Origin: a virus
IMG/VR virus record: IMGVR_UViG_3300011113_000522
Location: 1-61,140 of that record
DNA length: 61,140 nt
Strand: one strand, 5' to 3'
A program made the translations under genes and the position numbers. The stretch's first letter is position 1. Every line of letters begins with the position of its first letter. Of this stretch, positions 52,075-60,259 are shown in pieces. The notes under the pieces were generated by a model, which ran no database searches, was not told the DNA's origin, and was given only the letters and a program-made list of their open reading frames with translations.

Positions 52075-52103
52075 GCCCTAACAAAAAAAGTTAGGGCTTT
52101 TTT
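52075..52103 (+). terminator. Strong rho-independent terminator
   Basis: GCCCTAAC (52075-52082), loop of seven A, GTTAGGGC (52090-52097), then six T. It ends the bS21 operon and insulates the scaffold/capsid operon. Confidence 0.92.
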
Positions 52104-52124
52104 ACTGGTTTTTCAATTGATGTT

Positions 52125-52133
52125 ATATTTATT
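52125..52133 (+). promoter_or_regulatory. Late-type motif ATATTTATT, long leader
   Basis: ATATTTATTTTAG starts about 115 nt before the scaffold ATG at 52239, giving this operon the longest leader in the window. The leader is AT-rich, with direct repeats (ATTCTTTATATAGCG / TTATATTCTATTAAG), and ends in AAGGAG. Confidence 0.6.
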
Positions 52134-52238
52134 TTAGAATACGCTATTCATTCTTTATATAGCGTTTATATGTAATTATTTATATTCTATTAAGATTCTA
52201 ATAATCTTATTTCCAAAAAACAAATTTAAGGAGAAAAA

Positions 52239-53309
52239 ATGGCAAAATCGGACTTGCTAAAAGAAGCAATTGCTGATGCGAAGGCTGTTAAAGAAACTGC
52301 TTTAGCAAATGCAAAAATTGCTTTACAAGAAGCATTCGCTCCTAGACTCGAAGCAATGTTGCAAACAAAGCTACAAAACGAAGTTGAAGGCGAAGAAGAA
52401 ACGGATGCTATGGGTGATACCGCAGTAGCAGACACAGACGCAGCAGCAGCTGCAGACACGGGCATGGATATGCCTTCGAATGTTAAAGTTGGATTGGATT
52501 TTGATGATGATGGCAATTGGGATTTAGAAGGAATGGTAGGTGCAGAAGAAGAAATGGGTGCAGAAGAAGCACCAGTAGCTGCCGAACCAGCATCAGATGA
52601 AGAAATGACAGCTGAATACAACGAAGGTTATCATGAAGGAATAGATTTAGATGTAGAATCTATTATTCGTGAATTAGAAGAAGACATGGATCCAACGGAA
52701 GAAGGCGTATATGAAGATTATGAAATGAATCCAACGGAAGAAGGTTATCATGAAGGATATGAAATGGATCCAACGGAAGAAGGTTATCACGAAGGATATC
52801 ATGAAGGATATGAATCTGGAGATGAATACATTAACGAAATTATTGAAGCAATTCTACGAGAAGAAGATGGTATGATGATGGGTCCAGAAATCACAGAAAC
52901 TGAATCAGAAGTAGTTGATATGTTGCAAACCGAAATTGAAGAAAAAGATGCACAATTAAAAGAAGCATACCGTACCGTAAAACATCTTCAATCAGTTATT
53001 AATGAAGTAAATCTTCTTAATGCAAAACTTCTTTACACGAATAAATTGTTCCGTAACTTTGAGTTAAATGACGCTCAAAAAATGAAAGTTATTGAAAATT
53101 TTGATAGAGCTGCAAATACCCGTGAAGCAAAATTAGTTTTTGCGACATTGGCTGAAAGTTTTATTAAACCAACCAAAAAGCGTGTAGTTAAAGAATCATA
53201 TGCTTCACGCCCAACTAGAACAACCGCTCCATCGGTTGAAACAACACAAGTTTTGACTGAAGGTTTCGAATTGGCTAACAGATGGAAAAAATTAGCAGGA
53301 TTATTGTAA
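52239..53309 (+). CDS. 22: Prohead scaffold/core protein (gp22-like)
   Basis: 356 residues, very acidic. N-terminus ALANAKIALQEAFAPRLEAMLQTKL is typical of gp22-type core proteins; a repeat region (about 127-190) is built of DPTEEGYHEGYEM units; residues about 215-300 form a coiled coil; the C-terminus VLTEGFELANRWKKLAGLL is also characteristic. It shapes the prohead and is then degraded by the gp21-type protease (LTE|G and others). Strong AAGGAG. Directly before the capsid gene, as in T4. Confidence 0.88.
   Translation: MAKSDLLKEAIADAKAVKETALANAKIALQEAFAPRLEAMLQTKLQNEVEGEEETDAMGDTAVADTDAAAAADTGMDMPSNVKVGLDFDDDGNWDLEGMVGAEEEMGAEEAPVAAEPASDEEMTAEYNEGYHEGIDLDVESIIRELEEDMDPTEEGVYEDYEMNPTEEGYHEGYEMDPTEEGYHEGYHEGYESGDEYINEIIEAILREEDGMMMGPEITETESEVVDMLQTEIEEKDAQLKEAYRTVKHLQSVINEVNLLNAKLLYTNKLFRNFELNDAQKMKVIENFDRAANTREAKLVFATLAESFIKPTKKRVVKESYASRPTRTTAPSVETTQVLTEGFELANRWKKLAGLL
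52683..52815 (+). repeat. In-frame GATCCAACGGAAGAAGG repeats in scaffold gene
   Basis: Imperfect tandem units (GATCCAACGGAAGAAGGTTATCATGAAGGATATGAA-type, written here in outline) encode DPTEEGYHEGYEM copies. The unit number could vary by slippage. Confidence 0.75.
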
Positions 53310-53341
53310 AACAAAAAAAAAACAAAAACAAAGGAAAAAAG

Positions 53342-54988
53342 ATGAGTATTTCAAACTTACTTCAAACAAATGATTTTGTTCAACGAAACAATGCAAAAAC
53401 TTTAGCTGCAAAGTGGGAAAGAACAGGTCTATTAGAAGGTCTTCGTGGTGAGACCGAACGTGCTGGAATGGCACAATTGCTTGAAAACCAAGCACGTCAA
53501 TTAGTAAAAGAAGCTTCACAAACAGGTACCGCACAAGGATCTGAAGAGTGGGCAGGTGTAGCACTTCCATTGGTACGACGTATCTTTGCTGAATTTGCTG
53601 CAAAAGAATTCGTTTCAGTTCAACCAATGAATTTGCCATCAGGTCTTGTATTTTACCTAGACTTTAAATATGGTACAGCTCAGCCAGGATTTGATAACGA
53701 CAACAACAACAGAACAGGCGATCCATTTGGTTCTCCTAATGCAGATGACTCAATGTTTGGTGTTACTACTACAACTGGTGATCCAAGCGGAGGTCTTTAC
53801 GGTGCAGGACGTTTTGGTTATTCAATTAACGAAACATCTTCACTTGTAACTGCTGCTACTGGTTCAACACCAACCACTGCTCAAGTAAATGGTGATTCAA
53901 CTTATTCTGGTTCAGCTTCATACAGAATGATTACCGTTAATGTTCCTACAAGTGCAGATTTATATGCAGTTCGTTCATGGACATTCCGTTCTGGATCAGC
54001 TAACACTGAAATTACTCCAGTTCAAGCATTTTCAACAATTAATAGCAATTACACTGCTTCATTTGTTGTAACTTCAACTCAAGCAACTGCAATTTCTTCT
54101 TCGATTGCTGCAGGTAACTTTGGTTTGAATTATAGCAAACAACCTACAGATATTACTAGAGGTGATTTTGAAGACAATAAAGGTGCTTACGGAAACGGAT
54201 ACAATACCGATATCGACATTCCAGAAATCAATCTTGAAATGCAGTCTAACCCAATTGTTGCTAAAACACGTAAGTTAAAGGCTGTATGGACACCTGAATT
54301 TGCTCAAGACTTGAACGCATACCACTCAATTGATGCTGAAGCTGAATTGACTTCAATGCTTTCTGAGTATGTATCAATGGAAATCGATCTTGAAATCCTT
54401 GATATGTTGATTTCAGCGGCTCCAACAACTGAATATTGGTCAGCTCGAAACAACACTGTATGGGACGGAACAGCATTCCAAACTCTTGCAGCTGGTACAG
54501 CTACTCCAAGTTTAGGTGATGGATTCTACAACACCCAAGGCGGATGGTTCCAAACTTTAGGTACTAAACTTCAAAAAGTATCTAATAAAATTCATCAGAA
54601 AACATTGCGCGGTGGTGCTAACTTCTTAGTAACATCTCCTGCAGTTGCAACTATTCTTGAGTCTATCCCAGGATTTGCTGCCGACACTGATGGAACTAAA
54701 ATGGAATTTGCTGCCGGCGTTCAAAAAATTGGTAGCATCAATAACCGTTATACTGTATACAAAAATCCATACATGTTAGAGAACGTAATTTTAATGGGCT
54801 TCAGAGGTGCACAGTTCCTCGAAACGGGTGCTGTATTTGCTCCTTATATTCCGTTAATTATGACTCCGCTTGTATACGATCCAGTGAACTTCACTCCACG
54901 TAAAGGTGTCATGACCCGTTACGCGAAGCAAGTAGTTCGTCCAGAATTCTACGGAAAAGTATACGTTCATGGTCTTAACACGCTTTAA
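53342..54988 (+). CDS. 23: Major capsid protein (gp23-like)
   Basis: 548 residues from ATG 53342, chosen because AAAGGA precedes it; the frame opens 60 nt earlier inside the scaffold gene. T4 gp23 pattern: an N-terminal propeptide with LLEGLR and MAQLLENQARQLVKE|A (cut by the protease), then LPLVRRIFAEFAAKEFVSVQPMNLPSGLVFYLDFKYG. Central insertion of Ser/Thr-rich sequence (about 130-270). C-terminus has ILMGFRGAQFLETGAVFAPYIPL and KGVMTRYAKQVVRPEFYGKV. Codon choice is more C-rich (TTC, AAC) than in neighbours, as expected for a highly expressed gene. Confidence 0.95.
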   Translation: MSISNLLQTNDFVQRNNAKTLAAKWERTGLLEGLRGETERAGMAQLLENQARQLVKEASQTGTAQGSEEWAGVALPLVRRIFAEFAAKEFVSVQPMNLPSGLVFYLDFKYGTAQPGFDNDNNNRTGDPFGSPNADDSMFGVTTTTGDPSGGLYGAGRFGYSINETSSLVTAATGSTPTTAQVNGDSTYSGSASYRMITVNVPTSADLYAVRSWTFRSGSANTEITPVQAFSTINSNYTASFVVTSTQATAISSSIAAGNFGLNYSKQPTDITRGDFEDNKGAYGNGYNTDIDIPEINLEMQSNPIVAKTRKLKAVWTPEFAQDLNAYHSIDAEAELTSMLSEYVSMEIDLEILDMLISAAPTTEYWSARNNTVWDGTAFQTLAAGTATPSLGDGFYNTQGGWFQTLGTKLQKVSNKIHQKTLRGGANFLVTSPAVATILESIPGFAADTDGTKMEFAAGVQKIGSINNRYTVYKNPYMLENVILMGFRGAQFLETGAVFAPYIPLIMTPLVYDPVNFTPRKGVMTRYAKQVVRPEFYGKVYVHGLNTL

Positions 54989-55040
54989 TAGTTAACTTCA
55001 AATAGAATTAACAATTAACGACTTAATGATTTAAACAAGG

Positions 55041-55064
55041 AAGGGTGGCTTCGGTCACCCTTTC
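55041..55064 (+). terminator. Terminator with UUCG tetraloop
   Basis: AAGGGTGGC (55041-55049), TTCG loop, GTCACCCTT (55054-55062), short T-rich tail. Ends the capsid operon. The C(UUCG)G loop makes it very stable. Confidence 0.85.
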
Positions 55065-55075
55065 TTACTGTTTGT

Positions 55076-55084
55076 ATATTTATA
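55076..55084 (+). promoter_or_regulatory. Late-type motif ATATTTATA
   Basis: ATATTTATATTAAAAG, 12 nt before the ATG at 55097, directly after the capsid terminator. Confidence 0.65.
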
Positions 55085-55096
55085 TTAAAAGATATT

Positions 55097-55372
55097 ATGG
55101 CAGTAGAAAGACATAAATACGAAATGTTTGCAGAAATACGATACGCCGGACGACTTATCGATGTATTAGATCGAATTCGAGCTATACGAATGGTTTTGAT
55201 GGTACATATAGAACGAGACTTAGGACCCGATAAAGAACTAATCAAAATAAAAGTTATGACCGCATATCCGCCAAAAGAAACATTTTTTGCTATACGCAAA
55301 ATGTGTTTAGGAAAAATTGAAACATTGAAAGATATGACTCTTTTACAATCAACTCTTACAAAATTATTTTAA
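55097..55372 (+). CDS. Hypothetical protein
   Basis: 91 residues, alpha/beta (YEMFAEIRYAGRLIDVLDRIRAIR; VLMVHIERDLGPDKELIKIK). 10 nt before phoH, same operon. Not recognised. Confidence 0.65.
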   Translation: MAVERHKYEMFAEIRYAGRLIDVLDRIRAIRMVLMVHIERDLGPDKELIKIKVMTAYPPKETFFAIRKMCLGKIETLKDMTLLQSTLTKLF

Positions 55373-55382
55373 GGTTATTTTT

Positions 55383-56048
55383 ATGTCTACGCAAAATCGA
55401 GAAAAAACGCCGCCGAAATCTGATGTTAAGTTTTCAATTACATTATCAGAAGAACAAAAACAAGCAAAAGCAAAAATATTAGAAACGCCATTTAATTTTA
55501 TTTTAGGTAAAGCTGGATCTGGAAAAACATTGTTAGCAGTACAAGTTGCATTGGATATGTTTTTTAAACGACAAATCAACAAAATTATTATAACTCGGCC
55601 AACTGTATCAAATGAAGATAATGGATTTCTTCCTGGATCATTGGCAGAAAAAATGGATCCATGGTTAGTTCCATTGCGTAGCAATATGCGCAAAGTTTAT
55701 AATAAACCAGATATTTTAGATAAAATGGAACGAGAAGAAAATATCGAATTAGTTTCTTTAGCACATTTTCGAGGACGTACATTTGATCATGCAGTTTGTA
55801 TTGTAGATGAATTTCAAAATTTAACCAAACAACAACTTCAAATGGTTGTATCTCGTTTAGGAAAAGAAAGCATCATGATACTTACAGGCGATCGATATCA
55901 AATAGACTTAAAATTTGGAAATGATTCTGCAGTGCACGAAGTACCTAAATTAACCAAATCAAAATATGTTAATGAAATCATATTATTAGATAATCATAGA
56001 CATGAATCATTAAATGAAATTTTAAAACTTCTAAACGAAACGTACTGA
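55383..56048 (+). CDS. phoH: PhoH-like ATPase
   Basis: 221 residues. PhoH family: Walker A G42-K-A-G-S-G-K-T49, IIITRPTVSNEDNGFLPGSLAEKMDPWLVPL (family signature), Walker B VCIVDEFQNL, and a sensor LTGDRYQIDL. PhoH proteins are predicted RNA helicase-like ATPases, common in T4-like phages; their role in infection is not settled. It sits between capsid and neck genes, an unusual place for a metabolic gene. Confidence 0.92.
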   Translation: MSTQNREKTPPKSDVKFSITLSEEQKQAKAKILETPFNFILGKAGSGKTLLAVQVALDMFFKRQINKIIITRPTVSNEDNGFLPGSLAEKMDPWLVPLRSNMRKVYNKPDILDKMEREENIELVSLAHFRGRTFDHAVCIVDEFQNLTKQQLQMVVSRLGKESIMILTGDRYQIDLKFGNDSAVHEVPKLTKSKYVNEIILLDNHRHESLNEILKLLNETY

Positions 56049-56056
56049 TATTTATA
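56048..56056 (+). promoter_or_regulatory. Late-type motif ATATTTATA
   Basis: GATATTTATATGAAAAAGGAG, overlapping the phoH stop, 18 nt before the ATG at 56075. The AAGGAG just behind would begin near the predicted RNA start. Confidence 0.65.
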
Positions 56057-56074
56057 TGAAAAAGGAGTCGTACG

Positions 56075-57301
56075 ATGGATTACAGTGTTCAAAAACCGAT
56101 TTGGCCCGGAAGTTCTTCGTTTAATACTGGTAGTACTCCATTTGGATTTTTCGATACAGATGCTACGTTTGCTCAACATGCAGATAAATTTGCTAAATTT
56201 GCTGCGCAGTCATTAGGCTATCCAATTATGGATGTAGAATTGCAGGCTATAAATTTTTATACAGCCTTAGAAGCTGCAGTTGTAGAATATTCGAATCAAG
56301 TAAATCAAGTAAATATTGCTAACAATTTATTTAATACATTGGGTGTACAAACTGGTTCAAGCTTTTTGTCAGGAACTAGTTTTACCGATGCATTAGTTGG
56401 TAATTCGTTTGGATATGTAACTAAACTATCAAAAGCATATGGTACTGAAGCAGACAGTGGTGGTAATTTAAAATGGCATACAATTCGGTTTGATATCGAA
56501 CCGGGACAACAAACATATAGTATACGTACTGCAGTATCAAAATCATTAGGTATTATATTAACTACTAGTTCAGTTGAAGTTAAACGCGTAATACATAATG
56601 CCCCGCCTGCCATTGTAAGATATTTTGATCCATTCGTAGGCACCGGATTAGGTTCTCAGCAATTGCTTGATGCATTTGATTTTGGTGGATTTTCGCCATC
56701 TGTATCATTCATGATGATGCCAGTTCATGCCGATTTGATGCGTATTCAAGCAATTGAATTCAATGATCAAATACGAAAATCTCAATATTCATTTGAAATA
56801 CATGGAGATGATATTAAATTTTGGCCAGTGCCAGTCCGACCAACAGGTTCATCATCTGCAACACCATTTTTTGACAAAGTGTTTGTGGATGTAATATTTG
56901 ATGATGCCAAAACAAACGAAGGCGTGTTATTTGGCAATACAGCACTTATGCGAGGGGTTGTTACGGACGCATCAAATATACCATATACATATCAAACATA
57001 CAGTAGAATTAATGATATGGGGCGTTCATGGATATTTAGATACGCATTGGCGTTATCTAAAGAAATGTTAGGAATGGTTCGTGGTAAATATAGCAACGTA
57101 CCAATTCCAAATGGCGAAGTAACACTTAATGGATCAGATTTGATGTCTCAAGGACAAACAGAAAAAGATGCATTAATAACACAGCTTCGAGAATTTTTAG
57201 AAAAAATGACTCGCGAGCAAATGATCACGAGACAAAATACAGAAGCAACACAAATGATGGAAATTTATGCTAAAGTTCCATTGAAAATTTATGTTGCATA
57301 A
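56075..57301 (+). CDS. 13: Neck protein, gp13-like
   Basis: 408 residues. Features typical of the T4-like neck protein: FAKFAAQSLGYPIMDVELQAINFYTALEAAVVEYSNQVN near the N-terminus, HADLMRIQAIEFNDQIRKSQYSFEIHGDDIKFWPVP, and SWIFRYALALSKEMLGMVRGKY with PIPNGEVTLNG. gp13 binds the portal after packaging and forms the head-tail connector with gp14, encoded next. Strong AAGGAG. Confidence 0.85.
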   Translation: MDYSVQKPIWPGSSSFNTGSTPFGFFDTDATFAQHADKFAKFAAQSLGYPIMDVELQAINFYTALEAAVVEYSNQVNQVNIANNLFNTLGVQTGSSFLSGTSFTDALVGNSFGYVTKLSKAYGTEADSGGNLKWHTIRFDIEPGQQTYSIRTAVSKSLGIILTTSSVEVKRVIHNAPPAIVRYFDPFVGTGLGSQQLLDAFDFGGFSPSVSFMMMPVHADLMRIQAIEFNDQIRKSQYSFEIHGDDIKFWPVPVRPTGSSSATPFFDKVFVDVIFDDAKTNEGVLFGNTALMRGVVTDASNIPYTYQTYSRINDMGRSWIFRYALALSKEMLGMVRGKYSNVPIPNGEVTLNGSDLMSQGQTEKDALITQLREFLEKMTREQMITRQNTEATQMMEIYAKVPLKIYVA

Positions 57302-57309
57302 GGAGAAAT

Positions 57310-57831
57310 ATGGCACTATTTGGTTCAATGCGAGATGCAAAGTTTTTAGCATCAATCAATGCTGAATTGATTAATGCTATCGTTGATACTGAAATTGAAT
57401 TTTATAAACTAATTGTTGATAACACGGAATCAAACATCTACGGAGAATCAGATTCAAAATCATATTACGATTCACTTTTATTGCCATGTATTATAACTAA
57501 AGACGATAAAACAGCTAATATGGATGATTATGGACATTCATATACAAGAACATTGACTTTTGGCGTTTCTCGCGATTTGTTAGAAAAAGCAGATTTTTAT
57601 CCAGAAGTTGGTGATATTGTATTTTGGGATAATGAATACTATGAATTAGATAACGTTGATGCAAATCAATATTTTGCAGGAAAAAATCCAGAAACGTGGC
57701 CAAACGGCGATAGTCATGGTTATAGCGTATCAATTATATGTAATGCCCATGCAACTCGTCAAACTCCGCAAAATATTATTGATTTGCGTAGAGGCGGTTC
57801 TAATAATTCATTTCCGTATAAAGGACATTGA
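57310..57831 (+). CDS. 14: Neck protein, gp14-like
   Basis: 173 residues, somewhat shorter than T4 gp14. Contains the family's FYKLIVDNTESNIYGES region and DFYPEVGDIVFWDNEYYELDNVDANQYFAGKNP. Works with gp13 to close the head and bind the tail. AAGGAG ribosome-binding site; stop overlaps the next ATG. Confidence 0.82.
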   Translation: MALFGSMRDAKFLASINAELINAIVDTEIEFYKLIVDNTESNIYGESDSKSYYDSLLLPCIITKDDKTANMDDYGHSYTRTLTFGVSRDLLEKADFYPEVGDIVFWDNEYYELDNVDANQYFAGKNPETWPNGDSHGYSVSIICNAHATRQTPQNIIDLRRGGSNNSFPYKGH

Positions 57832-59054
57832 TGCCTAGATTAAATAGACAAAATATAGATCGTAAAACAAATAAGCCAAACCCTGCAAAAACAGAAGGTT
57901 TGACTGACGATCTATTGTTAAATAGAGCTTTACAAACAAGACGAGATGATGATGTTATACGCACTCGACAGCGAACTATATATGATATTGACTTTGCAAT
58001 CAAATGGTTTTTAGACAATGAAATACAACCACAAATTGTAGCTAACAGCCAAACGATAAATGTTCCAGTAATTTTTGCCAATGGCGAAAAATGGGATAAT
58101 GTACGCCGTTTAGGTTATATTCGAGATGAAAAAGGAATGTTGCAGTCGCCATTGATCATGATTAAACGAAGCAGCGTTCAAGAAAGAGATGCGCAGCGCA
58201 CATTAGATGTTAATCGTCCTAATACAGGAAATTACATTGTATATAAAAGTAAATACAATGAACGTAATCGTTATGAAGATGAATTATTTCCAATTCCTAA
58301 AAACATACCACAAGAATCTGAAAAATTTTATATTATAGATATTCCTAAGTATGTTACTATAGAATATGAATTATTAATGTGGTGCGATTTTACTAATCAA
58401 ATGAATTCATTAGTAGATCAAATATTACCATATGGTCGGTTTTCTTGGGGAAATGAAGGCAATAAATTTCCAACTGCAATTGGGTCGATATCATTTGAAA
58501 CTGTAAATACAATTGGAGAGGACCGTTTAGTGCGAGCTACAATACCGATAACCGTGCAAGCAACGTTGCTATCGGAACAAGAAGCACGGATATCTACCGT
58601 TAAAAAAATGTATTCAATTAAAAAAGTTGTATTTGAAAACACAATCGATGTTGGATATAATATATTTGAAACAACACAAATACCCGTGCAATTGTTACAA
58701 ATGCAATCTGTTATTACAAGCGGAGGTATTATCAATGTTGCTGGAGGTGGTGCCGCTGCATCAATTAACGCACAAGCAATGAATTACCTAACAAATTTAA
58801 CAGAGCAACTTGCAACATATGTTTCAGTAACCACCGTAAGCATATCAGCATTTGCTGCAATCAATCCAGTAACGACTGCTGTTGCTAGCAAAAATGAATT
58901 TGATGTGTTTATTAACGGACAATATATTGACAAAGTAGTATATACGTGGACGCCTAGTGATGTTGCTGCACAAACAATCATATTCAACACTGCAACATTA
59001 GGATATACATTAAATGCTCAAGATGTAATTGTAGTTAAAGGGAGGTGGGCTTAA
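57831..59054 (+). CDS. Tail completion/structural protein following the neck genes
   Basis: 407 residues from ATG 57831, which overlaps the upstream stop (TGATG); a TTG codon before it is in frame but unlikely as start. Residues about 40-260 (FAIKWFLDNEIQPQIVANSQTINVPVIFANGEKWDNVRRLGYIRDEKG) form the main domain; residues about 290-407 are beta-rich (FDVFINGQYIDKVVYTWTPSD). By position it may correspond to the tail terminator/sheath stabiliser (gp15 or gp3 of T4). Not firmly assigned. Confidence 0.65.
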   Translation: MPRLNRQNIDRKTNKPNPAKTEGLTDDLLLNRALQTRRDDDVIRTRQRTIYDIDFAIKWFLDNEIQPQIVANSQTINVPVIFANGEKWDNVRRLGYIRDEKGMLQSPLIMIKRSSVQERDAQRTLDVNRPNTGNYIVYKSKYNERNRYEDELFPIPKNIPQESEKFYIIDIPKYVTIEYELLMWCDFTNQMNSLVDQILPYGRFSWGNEGNKFPTAIGSISFETVNTIGEDRLVRATIPITVQATLLSEQEARISTVKKMYSIKKVVFENTIDVGYNIFETTQIPVQLLQMQSVITSGGIINVAGGGAAASINAQAMNYLTNLTEQLATYVSVTTVSISAFAAINPVTTAVASKNEFDVFINGQYIDKVVYTWTPSDVAAQTIIFNTATLGYTLNAQDVIVVKGRWA

Positions 59055-59383
59055 TGGCACGGCAATTTAGACCCGGACAATTACAGACCGGATCGTTGTA
59101 TAATATTTCTTCAAGTTATGCAGTTACAGCATCATTTGCTTTAAACGGTGGAGGCGGAGCGCTATTTCCATTTTCGGGTAGTGCAGTAATTACTGGGTCA
59201 TTAGAGATTAAAAGCGATGTTAATGATATATTTTTAATTAAAAATTTTAATAATCAACCCATATTAACAGTATCGCAAAGTGGCGTTATTGTAGTAGCAA
59301 CACAAAGTATAGATCCAATAGGCACAGCACCAAATGGAGCAATTTATTTTACGTCTGCATCTTTTTTTGTAGGTTTAGATTGA
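59054..59383 (+). CDS. Small fibre-type structural protein
   Basis: 109 residues from ATG 59054 (stop of the previous gene overlaps); a GTG 9 nt upstream is in frame. Sequence is Ser/Ala/Gly-rich with strands (SSSYAVTASFALNGGGGALFPFSGS), the style of trimeric tail fibre stems. Function inferred. Confidence 0.6.
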   Translation: MARQFRPGQLQTGSLYNISSSYAVTASFALNGGGGALFPFSGSAVITGSLEIKSDVNDIFLIKNFNNQPILTVSQSGVIVVATQSIDPIGTAPNGAIYFTSASFFVGLD

Positions 59384-59388
59384 TGCCC

Positions 59389-59397
59389 ATATTTATA
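59389..59397 (+). promoter_or_regulatory. Late-type motif ATATTTATA
   Basis: CATATTTATATAAAATAGGAA, 18 nt before the ATG at 59416. Confidence 0.65.
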
Positions 59398-59415
59398 TAA
59401 AATAGGAACATAACA

Positions 59416-59985
59416 ATGGCAACATGGAAAAAGGTAATAGTATCCGGAAGTAACATTTCACAATTGAATAATGATGCGGGCTATATAATATCTGCTATAT
59501 CTTCATCTGTATTATCATCGCCAGCACAAGGCGAAGCACGACTTACTAATAATGGCGTTGCTGGATCTATTATTGATTTAGGTTTACAAACAGGAGACTC
59601 TCCTACATTTGTTGGATTAACATTGACAGGCGATTTAGTTGTACTAGGCACGGCTTCATTTCAAAATACTGCTAATTTACTTGTTGCAGATCGATTTGTA
59701 TTGTTTGCATCAGGCTCTAATACTGCAGGCGATGGTGGTATTGTAGTTCAACAAGGTACGCAAAATATTGGTGAATTGTATGGTTATGATTCTGGTACAA
59801 CGCGTTGGGGATTTACGTCATCATTTGCAGCTTCATCGAATTCATTTACGCCGGTAGTATATGCAGGTGCAGTAGAAACAAGCGTTACAGCACCGTCCCC
59901 GGCACCAATATATGGTGGTTCGGGTAATGGATATGGTACAATACACGTTGATACGTTGAGTGGAGATATTTACATTTATTCTTAA
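59416..59985 (+). CDS. Tail fibre-type structural protein
   Basis: 189 residues. N-terminus MATWKKVIVSGSNISQLNNDAGY is closely similar to the start of the gene at 60260 (PSWKKVITSGSNASLNSL), so both probably share an attachment module. The rest is Gly/Ser/Thr-rich beta repeat (LGLQTGDSPTFVGLTLTGDL). Likely part of a fibre or decoration. Confidence 0.7.
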   Translation: MATWKKVIVSGSNISQLNNDAGYIISAISSSVLSSPAQGEARLTNNGVAGSIIDLGLQTGDSPTFVGLTLTGDLVVLGTASFQNTANLLVADRFVLFASGSNTAGDGGIVVQQGTQNIGELYGYDSGTTRWGFTSSFAASSNSFTPVVYAGAVETSVTAPSPAPIYGGSGNGYGTIHVDTLSGDIYIYS

Positions 59986-59992
59986 AAAAGTT

Positions 59993-60169
59993 ATGAGCAT
60001 AATCGACAAATTAAAATCAAAAACAGAAACAAAAACAGCCTCACAATTATCAAAACAAGAAATTGAATTTTTGTTAGTGCTACTTAAGGATGTTTCTATT
60101 CGTGGAGAACAAGTAGAAACGTTTTACAATATCATATTGAAATTGCAAGAACAATATCTAAAACAGTGA
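59993..60169 (+). CDS. Small helical protein of tail-fibre operon
   Basis: 58 residues from ATG 59993; the GTG 33 nt upstream lies in the preceding gene. Sequence ASQLSKQEIEFLLVLLKDVS with VETFYNIILKLQEQY resembles a small conserved phage protein next to fibre genes; possibly a chaperone. Unproven. Confidence 0.65.
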   Translation: MSIIDKLKSKTETKTASQLSKQEIEFLLVLLKDVSIRGEQVETFYNIILKLQEQYLKQ

Positions 60170-60177
60170 TATTTATT
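60169..60177 (+). promoter_or_regulatory. Late-type motif ATATTTATT, followed by structured leader
   Basis: GATATTTATTATAAATG overlaps the preceding stop. The predicted RNA start is at or just before the structured region 60183-60244. Confidence 0.6.
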
Positions 60178-60182
60178 ATAAA

Positions 60183-60244
60183 TGTTGTAGGCCGCAAGGA
60201 AGTGGGCACACGCACGGCATAAGTGTATGTAACCAACCACAACA
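60183..60244 (+). ncRNA. Candidate structured 5' leader RNA
   Basis: About half G+C (31 of 60 bases at 60181-60240) in AT-rich surroundings. TGTTGT(A)GG (60183-60191) can pair with CCACAACA (60237-60244); inside, CCG (60192-60194) with CGG (60215-60217), and CATA (60218-60221) with TATG (60226-60229) around loop AGTG: a three-way junction. It lies between a late motif and the fibre gene's AAAGGA. Could be a translation control element or ribozyme-like RNA; no known class recognised. Confidence 0.5.
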
Positions 60245-60259
60245 TGAAAGGAAAACGAT

